Source: Poa pratensis (lineage: Eukaryota; Streptophyta; Magnoliopsida; Poales; Poaceae). Taken from it: 64,000 bases of DNA. Below, piece by piece: positions 20,585 through 33,500 of this stretch (the first letter of the stretch is position 1; each line of letters opens with the position of its first letter). The DNA is taken from positions 76,918,825 through 76,982,824 of the forward strand of contig CAMZMU010000027.1 of the NCBI GenBank assembly GCA_947311845.1. Reading direction: 5' to 3'. A model generated the notes under the pieces. It searched no databases. It saw nothing but the letters and a program-made list of their open reading frames with translations, and was not told the origin of the DNA. The position numbers and the translations under genes are program-made.

Positions 20585-22142
20585 GCTAGGCTTGGGTATT
20601 AAAGAGGTTTGGGAATGATTGGTTTCAGACACATACTCCACTTCTACTTCTTTGCCAGTGGCAATGGATACAGCTCTTCTGGCGCAGTCTATTCGACCAT
20701 GGTACTTGGCTAGCCAATTCATACCAAGTATCACATCTATGCCTGGGGTTCCCAGAACGATTAAGTCGACTGGAAACTATTCTCCTTCGATCTCAAGGGG
20801 GTACGTCAGGGCAAAAGAACTTGGTCTCTACGGTGGATTTTGGGATTTGGATGACCATGGGTTTGGGTAAGAGACTCCTGACTAAACCTCCCTAAGCAAC
20901 AAATTCTTGGGTAACAAAGGAATGGGTAGCACGAGAATCAAACAGAACAGTTGCAGGTACTGAGTTGACAAGGAACGTACCCAGCACAACATCGGGCGCA
21001 TCCTGGGTTTTTTCAGCGTTGATGTGGTGCAGACGGCCCTTGGTAACAACAACATTTCGGCGGGGTGCGACATTCATGCCATTTCCATTACGGCCTTGAC
21101 CATTGTTCGGTGCCGGCGCATTGGGGCGCTGAACATTCGTCTTAGGATTAGGGCATTCTCTGGAGTAGTGAACCTGGGTGTCGCATTCAAAGCAAACAAC
21201 CTTGGGGCGGAGATTGAAGTTATTGAAGTTTCCTCCAGAACGCGGGTTGTCATTAGGACGGTTGAAGTTGTTTGGGCGGTTAGGGAAATTGGGGCGTGGA
21301 GCTTGTGGTGCTTGATATGCCGGCTCGGGGTTTTGTTGAAAGATACGAGGCTTCTGACTGCTCGAACCTTCCTGAGCATTCATCCTCCTCTTGCGACCTT
21401 CAAACATAGACTTGCGCTAGGTCTCCAGCTGGATGGCTTTGTCCACAAGTGACTCCAGATCATAGAAGTCATGGATAACCAGAGCACACTGCAGTTCATC
21501 ATGAAGTCCACTCAGGAAACGCTCCATCTTCTTCTTCTCAGTGTCGGTGTCATCAGGAGCATACCGAGATAAGTCGGTAAACTCATCTAGATAACCGACC
21601 ACATCTCTACTTCCCTGCCTCAGCTTGCGGAATTCATCCTTCTTCCTATCAATGAGTCCGCCGGGAATGTGCTTCTTGCGGAACTTCTCCTGGAACTCAG
21701 CCCAGTTGATAACATGACCAGCTTGCTGGAAAGCCTTGGTAGTTTCCCACCAAGCTCGTGCAGGTCCAGCAAGATAGTGGGTTGCATACAACACCTTCTT
21801 ATTTTCTCCTACAGCAGCAACTTCCGGATTGTTGTCGATGGTGCGAAGCCAATCATCGGCCTCCAGTGGGTGAAGTCCCTTGGAATAGGTGGGTGGGTTG
21901 GTCTTCGGGAAATCGCCTAAGGTGGATCGCGGGTTCTCATCGCCATTGCCATTGCCACCATTATTGTTGTCGTTGTTATTGTTGTTGTTGTTGTTATAAG
22001 CGGCTGCGAGTTGCTGCAGGGCAGCGAGATTAGCTTGACGCTCCTCCCGGGCAGCTTGGCGTTCCTCCATGATAATCACGAGAAGTTGGGCGGGGGTTGG
22101 GTCCGGTGGTGGTGGCGTTCCATCCGCACGATGGGGCGGCAT
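20585..22142 (-). pseudogene. gag and partial protease, array copy 1
   Basis: The ATG at 22142 opens a Tekay-type Gag: a PPP-rich N-terminus, a helix with EERQAAREERQA, a poly-Asn tract (about 21965-22000), then the capsid region with GLHPLEADDWLRTID and AWWETTKAF. A nonsense TAG at 21417-21419 breaks it; copy 2 has a lysine codon there. The frame resumes through an Asn/Pro-rich linker and a zinc knuckle with intact C, C, H and C but a changed glycine. The protease active site reads DSRA, not DSGA. A stop shared by both copies follows FVA at 20892-20894. The later ILGMNWLAKYHG block runs straight into the hairpin/PPT region, so all of RT-RNase H-IN was deleted. Confidence 0.85.
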
Positions 22143-22431
22143 CCTGAAGCACACCGGGTATAAGGGGCAAGGCAAAAAGGTTCAACTAAGGGAAAGGCGA
22201 TTTCGCGAAGTGGTTGATTAATTACTGCTTATGGAAAATATTTCACACAGATCAAACAAGACAAACATACTCATATTTCACAAACATCACATCAAGGAGT
22301 TCACAACATTGGGATTACAACATCGCCTTACATCTACTGCACCTAATACAGGGTTTCCAAAAGAACCACTACTTCAACTCGACTAGCGATAGGGGTCAAC
22401 CTAATCCTGCGATAGTACTCAAGTCACTCGC

Positions 22432-23235
22432 CTACTGAGGTGGAACTTTAGGCTCCATGCCCACATCTTCCATCAGGGAATCGCCACAGGACAGGAATTC
22501 TTCAACCTCTTTGCGGGGATACTGGACCTTTCCTACGAGCTCCTTAACCTGAGACTCCTTCTATTCCATCTTCTCCTGAAGGTCTCCCAGTTGCTCTCTG
22601 AGGTAATCATTCGAGAGCTGAATCCTTTTCTTTATCTTGTTTAAACGGCTACGGGAGTTATTGGATATCTTCAGCTTATCCTGGGATGCTTGTAGTTGGT
22701 TCTGAAAAATCTGTAGCTCCTTCTGAGCATCAAATAGCTCCCCCTTGATGTCAGCGATCTGCATGTCCTTGAGGTCACAATCCATACGTGCATGACAAAG
22801 CTTGTCCTGTGTCTGGTGGAGCAAGAGCTCCACGTCCTCCAGGTGTTGTCCAAAGTCTTGGTGCTGGCGGGTCGGAAGTGGATTTCCCATAGAGTCACGC
22901 CTCCCGTAAAACTGGAAACGGGAGTTTACCAACTCCTCCTTGTGCACTTCGCAAAGTCGGGCCAATAACCTCTCCATCGCTTGACCCAGTCCGGCGTTCC
23001 AGCTAACGTCAATGATGGCGGTGATCATAGTCTCGGAATGGAGAGACTTGAGATTACCCCGAACAGACGACTCGATTATCCAACTCAGGTTTCCGTTGCC
23101 TTTAATGTTAACCTGAGCTCCCTTAAACTCTGGAGCGGGGCGACCTAACAGCTTGCTCAACTCGAACAAGTCCTTCTCGAACATCAACTTGCCGTCCTTC
23201 TCAAGCTGAACGAACTCGGCCCAATGGATCGGCAT
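22432..23235 (-). pseudogene. ORF0 accessory protein, array copy 1 (nonsense)
   Basis: An extra gene upstream of gag, comparable in position to the ORF0 reported for some rice gypsy elements (RIRE3/RIRE8); its function is unknown. The ATG is at 23233-23235, about 290 bases after the PBS. Residues 1-110 look globular, with SWNAGLGQAMERLLARLC as a helix. About 125-225 is strongly heptad-like (DFGQHLEDVELLLHQTQDKL onward), so a coiled coil is likely. A TAG at 22561-22563 (CAG in copy 2) interrupts the frame and a second TAG lies at 22432-22434. It contains no gag or pol motif. Confidence 0.7.
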
Positions 23236-23521
23236 CTATAATTTTTAGCAAAATTTTAAGTTAGTGAGGTGACAAGTGTATCAAATTTTAAATGTAGTAA
23301 GGCAATGTGTGAGCAAAATTGTAAGCTTAATGGGATAATAAGTGTGCAAAATTTTAAGGATACAAGGAAAATGTAATATTTAGTGAGAGTAAATTTTTGT
23401 ATAAGTAAGAGGATTGGAGATAAGAAATTTTCGAAAATACTTCGCTCCTTTATTTTTAGAAATTAACATTTGTAACTTCTATCTAGCGACCATGCTAATC
23501 TAAGGTCTCTTAAAGTCAGGA

Positions 23522-23535
23522 TGGCTCTGATACCA
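23522..23535 (-). other. Primer binding site (tRNA-Met type), array copy 1
   Basis: TGGTATCAGAGCCA on the minus strand, four bases after the end of LTR 2. Confidence 0.88.
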
Positions 23536-23539
23536 AGTC

Positions 23540-26500
23540 TGTGGGGACCCCGGACTAGCTATCCGAAATACCCGATTATGCTTAACACAACGATCCCGTG
23601 ATCAGTCTGTCATTGTACATAATCCGAATTGGATACCAAAGTTTACATCCATTACAGTACCGAATTAAAGTCTTACATAAATGGTCATTTAGACCAAGTC
23701 TTACATAGGTGCCTTCATGGGCCAAATCAAAATAATCAGCGGAAGCTAAGGCGTAGTACACCACAACTTCTAACAACGACCCGACAGGCAGCTGACTGAT
23801 GGAGATCCTTAGTTCGCATAGAAGTCGCCATACTCCTGCTCGGCGTAGTTCTCCTCCTCGTAGTCTGGCTAGGACAATAGCCAGGGACGAAACCAATATG
23901 AGTACATTTGATTATACTCACAAACTACCCCAACATGAGTATGCACTAGTTTTATTTTAATTTCAAACTTTTATTTATTTTAAACATCTCTATATCTTTA
24001 TTAAAAAGGTAAGAAGAGTTTTATAACTATCTTTAAGAAATCACCATTGTAATTGTTTTCCCCAAAACTCCTCCTTTTTCTGACCATAGCTCACCATGGT
24101 CCATTTATTTCACCAGGTATAGCTGTGTAACACCATCTCCATTTCAGTTTCTTTTAAACTTAAAGCTTTTCCAAAAACTTGCACATGGTCTTAGGACAGC
24201 CTCCCAACTGTCCATATCTGAGGACTCGGCTATTCGAATAGTTTTACATTTTGCAGAGTTAGCACGCTTTTCCCACATCCATCCGGCAACTCATCGTGTC
24301 CGCCACGTCTCGCCATACAAGGTGTATGCGAAGTAAGCTGCCGACCATAGCCTGTCCTTTGCTCATGCTAGTATAGGACCCTGCCGCTACGAAAACTTCC
24401 GTCGACACTCAGGCCAATTCCCCAACAGGAACCCCAAGTGTGAGGACTCGTAGTTCTGCCCGGCGAGCGAACCCTTCAATCCTCCCGCCAACGTGTTAGG
24501 ACCCAGGTCAGGGGGTAGGTCACCAAACCACTGTCACCAAACCATTGTCACCAAACCATCCCCTCATGGAACGAGGTCATCCTCGTTGTTGAGGCATCCC
24601 ATACTAACACGAGAAAATTATATGACTACGCCCTTTCCCATATGTGGTTGGATGTGGTCGCACAGGTTATCGGCTGGTCGTCATAGTACTAGGACACAAT
24701 GTGCATTTTTCACAAACATCACCATTCTCCACTTCTCCACTTCAATACCGACATCTCGGCATTTCATATCCACACAAGTATATTCAAAGGAGTTTTGAAT
24801 AACAATATTTATTTCCCCATCCTATAATTTTATATCAACTATCTTATACTTCTACATAGGTGGCAAAATAGTTTTTCATATACTTTTGTAAAAAGGTTTT
24901 CAAAATCATTGGTACTTTTGAACAATTCATGTGACAAAATAGATGTATATAAATGCAAGCTCAGTGAAGTAGCTTGCCCTGCTTGGCAAAGTGGCCTTGG
25001 TCTTGATCTTCAGATTAAACAGACTCTCCTTCCTCGACAAATCCGACAGCGTTCTCGTCTAATTAATAAACAAACCAATACAAACAATGACTAAACTACT
25101 AAAGCAACAACACAACATTACAATCCTAAATTCTCTAAATAGCCACTGCACACAACAAACAATACAATTTGATTTCAATTTAATTGAATTAAACATTATT
25201 TATTTAAGTCTAAATTATGGCAGAAACTTGTTGAAAATGTTTAATTCCACAACTTGAGTTATGTTGGTCACAAAAATACAAACTAAATTTCTATAGAAAG
25301 CTACTGATGTTTAGAAGACAACACAATTGATTTTGGATTAATTGGAGTTACCAAACTCCCTACACAAATGTTTTAATCCAGTAACTTAATAATCAAGTTT
25401 TGGCTACCAATTAAGTTTTGTTGATCCTAAAATTAAATCCTTTTAGGGGTAACTAAACATGACTAAATGTGATCTAACAAAATTGGTTCTAAATCATTTG
25501 GGTTAACCATTAAACATATTTAATTGTTTTAGTGCAGAAGGGTTCTCTAATTTCATATTTATACTAAGCAATTATTACTTCATAATTAATTCTACAAAAA
25601 TTAGGGAACCTAATACATCACAGTACTAAGCTAACAAAATTGGTTTGGAATTATTTGGACTAACAGAGCATCATAAACAAACAAGTTTAGATTTTAAACC
25701 TTCTGTGGTATTTTTAATAATACATTTTTATTATTTTTCTAAATGAATTGAATTCACCTGGGCTGGTTAAAAATTTTCATAAGATTTCCAGAACAATTGG
25801 ATTTGATTTATTTGGAGATAGAAATCTCGAGATATTGAATTTCTAAAATGGGTCCAGTACTGTGTTTTAGTATTTCAATTTTAAACAGAGAAATCGAGTT
25901 GTGGATAATGTTTAAAACCCTGACGGGTGGGGCCTACGGGTCAGTGGCACGGTGCGCACGAGGGAAATTATTAAAAACCTGACGAGCGGGGCCCGATCAT
26001 CAGTCTCTCTATTCTAACGAAACGCTAAGATACCGTTGTATCGAGATCCAACGGCTCATAGAAGCCACGGACGGCGGCGACCATTTCTGGGCGGCGCCGT
26101 GGCTCCGGCGACGGCGAGGTGGCTGGAAACCTCACCTAGAGGGCACGGAAGAAAGCGGCGATGACGCGAATCGCCGGCGGCAGCGTGGGCGAACTTTCGG
26201 GCCAAGTGGTGCTTGCTGGGGCGGCGTGTAGCGGCGACGGCGACGCCTCGGATTTCCATGGCCATGGCAACGGACTCCGGCGAGCTCCTGCGGTCGCGTC
26301 TGTGCATGAAAAAGAGGGAAAAAAGGCTCGGGTGAGTGCGGTGTCCAGGAGGAAGAGAGTACGGGCCAGAGGGGAGAGAAAGAGAGGGTGTGGCGTCGCG
26401 GCCATGGTCGACCTCGACGGCGGCAGTAGCGGCAGCGTGCACGCCCTCCTGGCGGTATACGGGCAAACTGAGAGTGGAGAGGGAGAGTGTGGGGTGGTGT

Positions 26501-27527
26501 GGTGCTTCCAGAGAGGGTAGGGGTGGTTTTATAGGGCGGAGGCCGATCGACGGTGGTCGCGGAGCACGGACGGCATCCATGGCGCTCCGGAGGAGATCTT
26601 CCTCTCGATTGCGCCGCGGTGCTGCGAGGAACGTGGCGTCGCGGTGTCTACCGGGGTCCGAGCGCAGTCAAGGAGCAGCTGGGTAGAGTTACGCGTGTCG
26701 GGGAGCAGAGGGCGGGGGGTCGAATTCGGGCCGGCATCGCCGAGCTCTGCCGCGGCGAAGCAGGGCTGGCATCGGGGAGAGGGAAGCACTCGATGCTTCT
26801 CCTCTACGGGGCAGAGGCTGCAGAGGCGCGGTGCGAGGGCAGGCGCGAGCTGGGGGGCCTGGGAACGGTGAGGAGCACGACGCCCACGGTCGAAACGCGG
26901 CGGCGACAGTGAGCTAGGAGAGAGGTAGGGGATGACGTTTTTGCGAAAAAACCCCTGCCTCCTTTCCTTTTCTATTTTATTTTATTTCTTTTTAGTCCAG
27001 TAGCATTTTAGGATTTTATTTAGGGCACTTAACTTGTTTAGAAAAATTCAAAAATATTTGTGAAGCCTTCCCATAACATGTAGAGACTCCACAAAATTTG
27101 GTGTTTCAAAATAAAATACTTTGAATCAATTTTGTTCATAAGGTTTTAATTATGGAATTTTGTTTTATTGCAATTTGATTTTATTTTAGAATTTTAAAAC
27201 TAGTTCAAAATATTATTTGAGAGGGAAAAGTAGTAAGAATAAAATGGGAGTGTTTACATCACCACTCCACTGAATTTTGTTTAAAACAATTTGAGTTTCT
27301 CACTTGGAGAATTTGTGTGACACTTGTCACATTTATTTGTCTTGCTTTAAGTTTTTATTTTGTTTTCTTTCTTTTCTTCATGTGTTCATTAGAGCAAGCA
27401 ACACACAATTAGCAAGAACTAAATAACACAAGCAACAATATGAGATCAACACATATAATTTAGCAAAAGTTTTTGTTGGCTCTCATATTTGGAATAATAA
27501 TACTTATAATATTTTTGGGATGTTACA
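23540..27527 (-). repeat. LTR 2 of the array (about 4.0 kb, shared middle LTR)
   Basis: The middle LTR serves both internal regions. Compared with LTR 1 and 3 it lacks about 20 bp around 24116 (ACTCATACCACTCCATTTG). Confidence 0.9.
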
Positions 27528-27541
27528 ATCCTTCCCCCCTT
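27528..27541 (-). other. Polypurine tract, array copy 2
   Basis: Same AAGGGGGGAAGGAT as copy 1, directly before LTR 2. Confidence 0.8.
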
Positions 27542-27546
27542 AAAAT

Positions 27547-27565
27547 AAATCTCGTCCCGAGATTT
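27547..27565 (-). promoter_or_regulatory. Conserved hairpin upstream of the polypurine tract, array copy 2
   Basis: Identical to the hairpin of copy 1. Confidence 0.65.
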
Positions 27566-28939
27566 GCTAGGCTTGGGTATTAAAGAGGTTTGGGAATGAT
27601 TGGTTTCAGACATATACTCCACTTCTACTTCTTTGTCGGTGGTAATGGATACAGCTCTTCTGGCGCAGTCTATTCGACCATGGTACTTGGCTAGCCAATT
27701 CATACCAAGTATCACATCTATGCCTGGGGTTCCCAGAACGATTAAGTCGACTGGAAACTATTCTCCTTCGATCTCAAGGGGGTACGTCAGGGCAAAACAA
27801 CTTGGTCTCTACGGTGGATTTTGGGATTTGGATGACCATGAGTTTGGGTAAGAGACTCCTGACCAAACCTTCCTAAGCAACAAATTCTTGGGTAACAAAG
27901 GAATGGGTAGCACCAGAATCAAACAGAACAGTTGCAGGTACTGCGTTGACAAAGAACATACCCAGCACAACATCGGGTGCATCCTGGGCTTTTTCAGTGT
28001 TGATGTGGTGCAGACGGCCCTTGGTAACAGCAACATTTCCGCGGCGTGCGACATTCTTGCCATTTCCATTACGGCCTTGACCATTGTTCGGTGCCGGGGC
28101 ATTGGGGCGCTGAACATTCGTCTTAGGATTAGGGCATTCTCTGGAGTAGTGACCCTAGGTGCCACATTCAAAGCAAACAACCTTGGGGCGGAGATTGAAG
28201 TTCTTGAAGTTTCCTCCAGAACGGGGGTTGTCATTAGGACGGTTGAAGTTGTTTGGGCGGTTAGGGAAATTGGGGCGTGGAGCTTGTGGTGGTTGATATG
28301 CCGGCTCGGGGTTTTGTTGAAAGATACGAGGCTTCTAACGGCTCGAACCTTCCTGAGCATTCATCCTCCTCTTGCGACCTTCAAACATAGACTTGCGCTT
28401 GGTCTCCAGCTGGATGGCTTTGTCCACAAGTGACTCCAGATCATAGAAGTCATGGATAACCAGAGCACACTGCAGTTCATTATGAAGTCCACTCAGGAAA
28501 CGCTCCATCTTCTTCTTCTCAGTGTCGGTGTCATCAGGAGCATACCGAGATAAGTCGGTAAAATCATCCAGATAACCGACCACATCTCTACTTCCCTGCC
28601 TCAGCTTCCGGAATTCATCCTTCCTCCTATCAATAAGTCCGCCGGGAATGTGCTTCTTGCAGAACTTCTCCTGGAACTCAGCCCAGTTGATAACATGACC
28701 AGCTTGCTGGAGAGCCTTGGTAGTTTCCCACCAAGCTCGTGCAGGTCCAGCAAGATAGTGGGTTGCATACAACACCTTCTCATTTTCTCCTACAGCAGCA
28801 ACTTCCAGATTGTTGTCGATGGTGCGAAGCCAATCATCGGCCTCCAGTGGGTGAAGTCCCTTGGAATAGGTGGGCGGGTTGGTCTTCTGGGAATCGCCTA
28901 AGGTGGATCGCGGGTTCTCATCGCCATTGCCATTGCCAC

Positions 28940-28970
<31 letters not shown>

Positions 28971-29132
28971 ATTGTTGTTGTTATAAGCGGCTGCGAGTTG
29001 CTGCAGGGCAGAGAGATTAGCTTGATGCTCCTCCCGGGCAGCTGGGCGTTCCTCCATGATAATCGCGAGAAGTTGGGCGGGGGTTGGGTCCGGTGGTGAT
29101 GGTGGCGTTCCATCCGCACGACGGGGCGGCAT
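27566..29132 (-). pseudogene. gag and partial protease, array copy 2
   Basis: Same organisation as copy 1, with ATG at 29132 and a longer poly-Asn tract (about 28940-28982). Nonsense changes differ: a TAG at 28335-28337 where copy 1 has CAG, and a TAG inside the zinc knuckle near 28157. The protease active site here is the normal DSGA (about 27915), but the stop after FVA is shared with copy 1. The ILGMNWLAKYHG block and the fusion to the hairpin/PPT region are the same, so the pol deletion predates the tandem duplication. Confidence 0.85.
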
Positions 29133-29385
29133 CCTGAAGCACACCGGGTATAAGGGGCAAGGCAAAAAGGTTCAACTAAGGGAAAGGCAATTTCGCGAAG
29201 TGGTTGATTAATTACTGCTTATGGAAAATATTTCACACAGATCAAACAAGACAAACATACTCATATTTCACAAACATCACATCAAGGAATTCACAACATT
29301 GGGATTACAACATCGCCTTACATCTACTGCACCTAATACAGGGTTTCCAAAAGAACCACTACTTCGACTCGACTAGCGATAGGGG

Positions 29386-30225
29386 TCAACCTAATCCTGC
29401 GATAGAACTCAAGTCACTCGCCTTCTGAGGTGGAACTTTGGGCTCCATGCCCACATCTTCCATCAGGGAATCGCCACAGGACAGGAATTCTTCAACCTCT
29501 TTGCGGAGATACTAGACCTTTCGTACGAGCTCCTTAACCTGAGACTCCTTCTGTTCCATCTTCTCCTGAAGGTCTCCTAGTTGCTCTCTGAGGTAATCAT
29601 TCGAGAGCTGAATCCTTTTCTTTATCTTGTTTAAACGGCTACGGGAGTTCTTGGATATCTTCAGGTTATCCTGGGATGCTTGTAGTTGGTTCTGAAAAAT
29701 CTGTAGCTCCTTCTGAGCATCAAATAGCTCCCCCTTAATGTCAGCGATCTGCATGTCCTTGAGGTCACAATCCATACATGCATGACAAAGCTTGTCCTGT
29801 GTCTGGTGGAGCAAGAGCTCCACGTCCTCCAGGTGTTGTCCAAAGTCGTGGTGCTGGCGAGTCGGAAGTGGATTTCCCATAGAGTCACGCCTCCCGTAGA
29901 ACTGGAAACAGGAGTGTACCAACTCCTCCTTGTGCACTTCACAAAGTCGGGCCAATAACCTCTCCATGGCTTGACCCAGTCCGGCGTTCCAGCTAACGTC
30001 AATGATGGTGGTGATCATAGTCTCGGAATGGAGAGACTTGAGATTACCCCGAACAGATGACTTGATTAACCAACTCAGGTTTCCGTTGCCATTAATGTTA
30101 ACCAGAGCTCCCTTAAACTCTGGAGCGCGGCGACCTAACAGCTTGCTCAACTCGAACAATTCCTTCTCGAACATCAACTTGCCGTCCTTCTCAAGCTGAA
30201 CGAACTCGGCCCAATGGATCGGCAT
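29386..30225 (-). pseudogene. ORF0 accessory protein, array copy 2 (nonsense)
   Basis: The ATG is at 30225, and 237 codons are open to a TAG at 29512-29514. Copy 1 has a sense codon there, and the frame can be followed to a TGA at 29386-29388, giving an ancestral length near 279 residues. It has the same N-terminal globular region and long C-terminal coiled coil as copy 1. Because each copy has different nonsense mutations, the gene was probably intact when the array formed. Function unknown. Confidence 0.72.
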
Positions 30226-30512
30226 CTATAATTTTTAGCAAAATTTTAAGTTAGTGAGGTGACAAGTGTATCAAAATTTTAAATGTAGTAAGGCAATGTG
30301 TGAGCAAAATTTTAAGCTTAATGGGATAATAAGTGTGCAAAATTTTAAGGATACAAGGAAAATGTAATATTTAGTGAGAGTAAAATTTTGTATAAGTAAG
30401 AGGATTGGAGATAAGAAATTTTCGAAAATACTTCGCTCCTTTATTTTTAGAAATTAACTTTTGTAACTTCTATCTAGCGACCATGCTAATCTAAGGTCTC
30501 TTAAAGTCAGGA

Positions 30513-30526
30513 TGGCTCTGATACCA
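30513..30526 (-). other. Primer binding site (tRNA-Met type), array copy 2
   Basis: TGGTATCAGAGCCA on the minus strand, adjoining LTR 3. Confidence 0.88.
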
Positions 30527-30530
30527 AGTC

Positions 30531-33500
30531 TGTGGGGACCCCGGACTAGCTGTCCGAAATACCCGATTATGCTTAACCCAACGATCCCGTGATCAGTCTG
30601 TCGTTGCACATAATCCGAATTGGATACCAAAGTTTACATCCATTACAGTATCGAATTAAAGTCTTACATAAATGGTCATTTAGACCAAGTCTTACATAGG
30701 TGCCTTCATGGGCCAAATCAAAATAATCAGCGGAAGCTAAGGCGTAGTAGACCACAACTTCTAACAACGACCCGACAGGCAGCTGACTGATGGAGATCCT
30801 TAGTTCGCATAGAAGTCGCCATACTCCTGCTCGGCGTAGTGCTCCTCCTCGTAGTCTGGCTAGGACAATAGCCAGGGACGAAACCAATATGAGTACATTT
30901 GATTGTACTCGCAAACTACCCCAACATGAGTATGCACTAGTTTTATTTTAATTTCAAACTTTTATTTATTTTAAACATCTCTATATCTTTATTGAAAAAT
31001 GTAAGAAGAGTTTTATAACTATCTTTAAGAAATCACCATTGTAATTGTTTTCCCCAAAACTCCTCCTTTTTCTGACCATAGCTCACCATGGTCCATTTAT
31101 TTCACCAACTCATACCACTCCATTTGGTATAGTTGTGTAACACCATCTCCATTTCAGTTTCTTTTAAACTTAAAGCTTTTCCAAAAACTTGCACATGGTC
31201 TTAGGACAGCCTCCCAACTGTCCATATCCGATGACTCGGCTATTCGAATAGTTTTACACTTTGCAGAGTTAGCACGCTTTTCCCACATCCATCCGGCAAC
31301 TCATCGTGTCCGCCACGTCTCGCCATACAAGGTGTATGCGAAGTAAGCCGCTGACCATAGCCTGTTCTTTGCTCATGCTAGTATACGACCCTGCCGCTAC
31401 GAAAACTTCCATCGACACTCAGGCCAATTCCCCAACAGGAACCCCAAGTGTGAGGACTCGTAGTTCTGCCCGGCGAGCGAACCCTTAAATCCTCCCACCA
31501 ACGTGTTGGGACCTAGGTCAGGGGGTAGGTCACCAAACCACTCTCACCAAACCATTGTCACCAAACCATCCCCTCATGGAACGAGGTCATCCTCGTTGTT
31601 GAGGCATCCCATACTAACACGAGCAAATTATATGACTACGCCCTTTCCCATATGTGGGTGGATGTGGTCGCATAGGTTATCGGCTGGTCGTCATAGTACT
31701 AGGTCACAATGTGCATTTTTCACAAACATCACCATTCTCCACTTCTCCACTTCAATACAGACATCTCGACATTTCATATCCACACAAGTATTTTCAAAGG
31801 AGTTTTGAATAACAATATTTATTTTCCCATCCTATAATTTTATATCAACTATCTTATACTTCTACATAGGTGGCAAAATAGTTTTTCATATACTTTTGTA
31901 AAAAGGTTTTCAAAATCATTGGTACTTTTGAACAATTCATGTGACAAAATAGATGTATACAAATGCAAGCTCAGTGAAGTAGCTTGCCTTGCTCGGCAAA
32001 GTGGCCTTGGTCTTGATCTTCAGATTCAACAAACTCTCCTTCCTCGTTAATCCGATAGCGTTCTCGTCTAATTAATAGACAAACCAATACAAACAATCAC
32101 TAAACTACTCAAGCAACAACACAACATTACAATCCTAAATGCTCAGTGAAGTAGAACACAACACAATTGAGTTTGAATTAATCGGTGTTACCAAACTCCC
32201 TACACAAATGTTTTAATCCACTAACTTAATAATAAAGTTTTGACTAACAATTAAGTTTTGTTGATCCTAAAATTAAATCCTTTTAGGAGTAACTAAACAT
32301 GACTAAATGTGATCTAACAAAATCAGTCCTAAATCATTTGGGTTAACCATTAAACATATTTAATTGTTTTAGTGCAGAAGGGTTCTCTAATTTCATATTT
32401 ATACTAAGCAATTATTACTTCATAATTAATTCTACGAAAATTAGGGAAGCTAATACATGATAGTACTAAGCTAACAAAATTGGTTTGGAATTATTTCGAC
32501 TAACTGAGCATCATAAACAAACAAGTTTAGATTTTAAACCTTCTGTGGTATTTTTAATAATAAATTTTTATTATTTATCTAAAAGAATTGCATTCACCTG
32601 GGTTGATTAAACATTTTCATAAGCTTTCCAGAACAATTGGATTTGATTTATTTGGAGCTATAAATCTCGAGATATTGAATTTCTAAAATGGGTCCAGTAC
32701 TGCGTTTAAGTATATCAATTTTAAACAGAGAAATCGAGTTGTGGATAATGTTTAAAACCCTGACGGGTGGGGCCTACGGGTCAGTGGCACGGTGCGCGCG
32801 AGGGAAATTATTAAAAACCTGACAAGCGGGGCCCGCTCGTCAGTCTCTCTATTCTAACGAAACGGTAAGATACCGTTGGATCGAGATCCAACGGCTCATA
32901 GAAGACATGGACGGCGGCGACCATTTCTGGGCGGCGCCGTGGCTCCGGCGACGGCGAGGTGGCTGGAAACCTCACCTAGAGGGCACGACAGAAAGCGGCA
33001 ATGACGCGAATCGACGGCGGCAGCGTGGGCGAACTTCTGGGCCAAGTGGTGCTTGCTGGGGCGGCGTGTAGCGGCGACGGCGACGCGTTGGACTTCCACG
33101 GCCACGGCAACGGATTCCCGCGAGCTCCTGCGGTCGTGTCTGTGCACGAAAAAGAGGGAAAAAAGGCTCAGGTGAGTGCGGTGTCCAGGAGGAAGAGAGT
33201 ACGGGCCAGAGGGGAGAGAAAGAGAGGGTGAGGCGTCGCGGCCATGGTCGACCTCGACGGCGGCAGTAGCGGCAGCGTGCACGCCCTCCTGGCGGTGCGC
33301 GGGCGAACTGAGAGTGGAGAGGGAGAGTGTGGGGTGGTGTGGTGCTTCCAGCGAGGGTAGGGGTGGTTTTATTGGGCGGGGGCCGGTCCACGGTGGTCGT
33401 CGAGAACGGACGGCATCCATGGCGCTCCCGAGGAGATCTTCCTCTCGATTGCGCCGCGGTGCTGCGAGGAACGTGGCGTCGCGGTGTCTACCGGGGTCCG

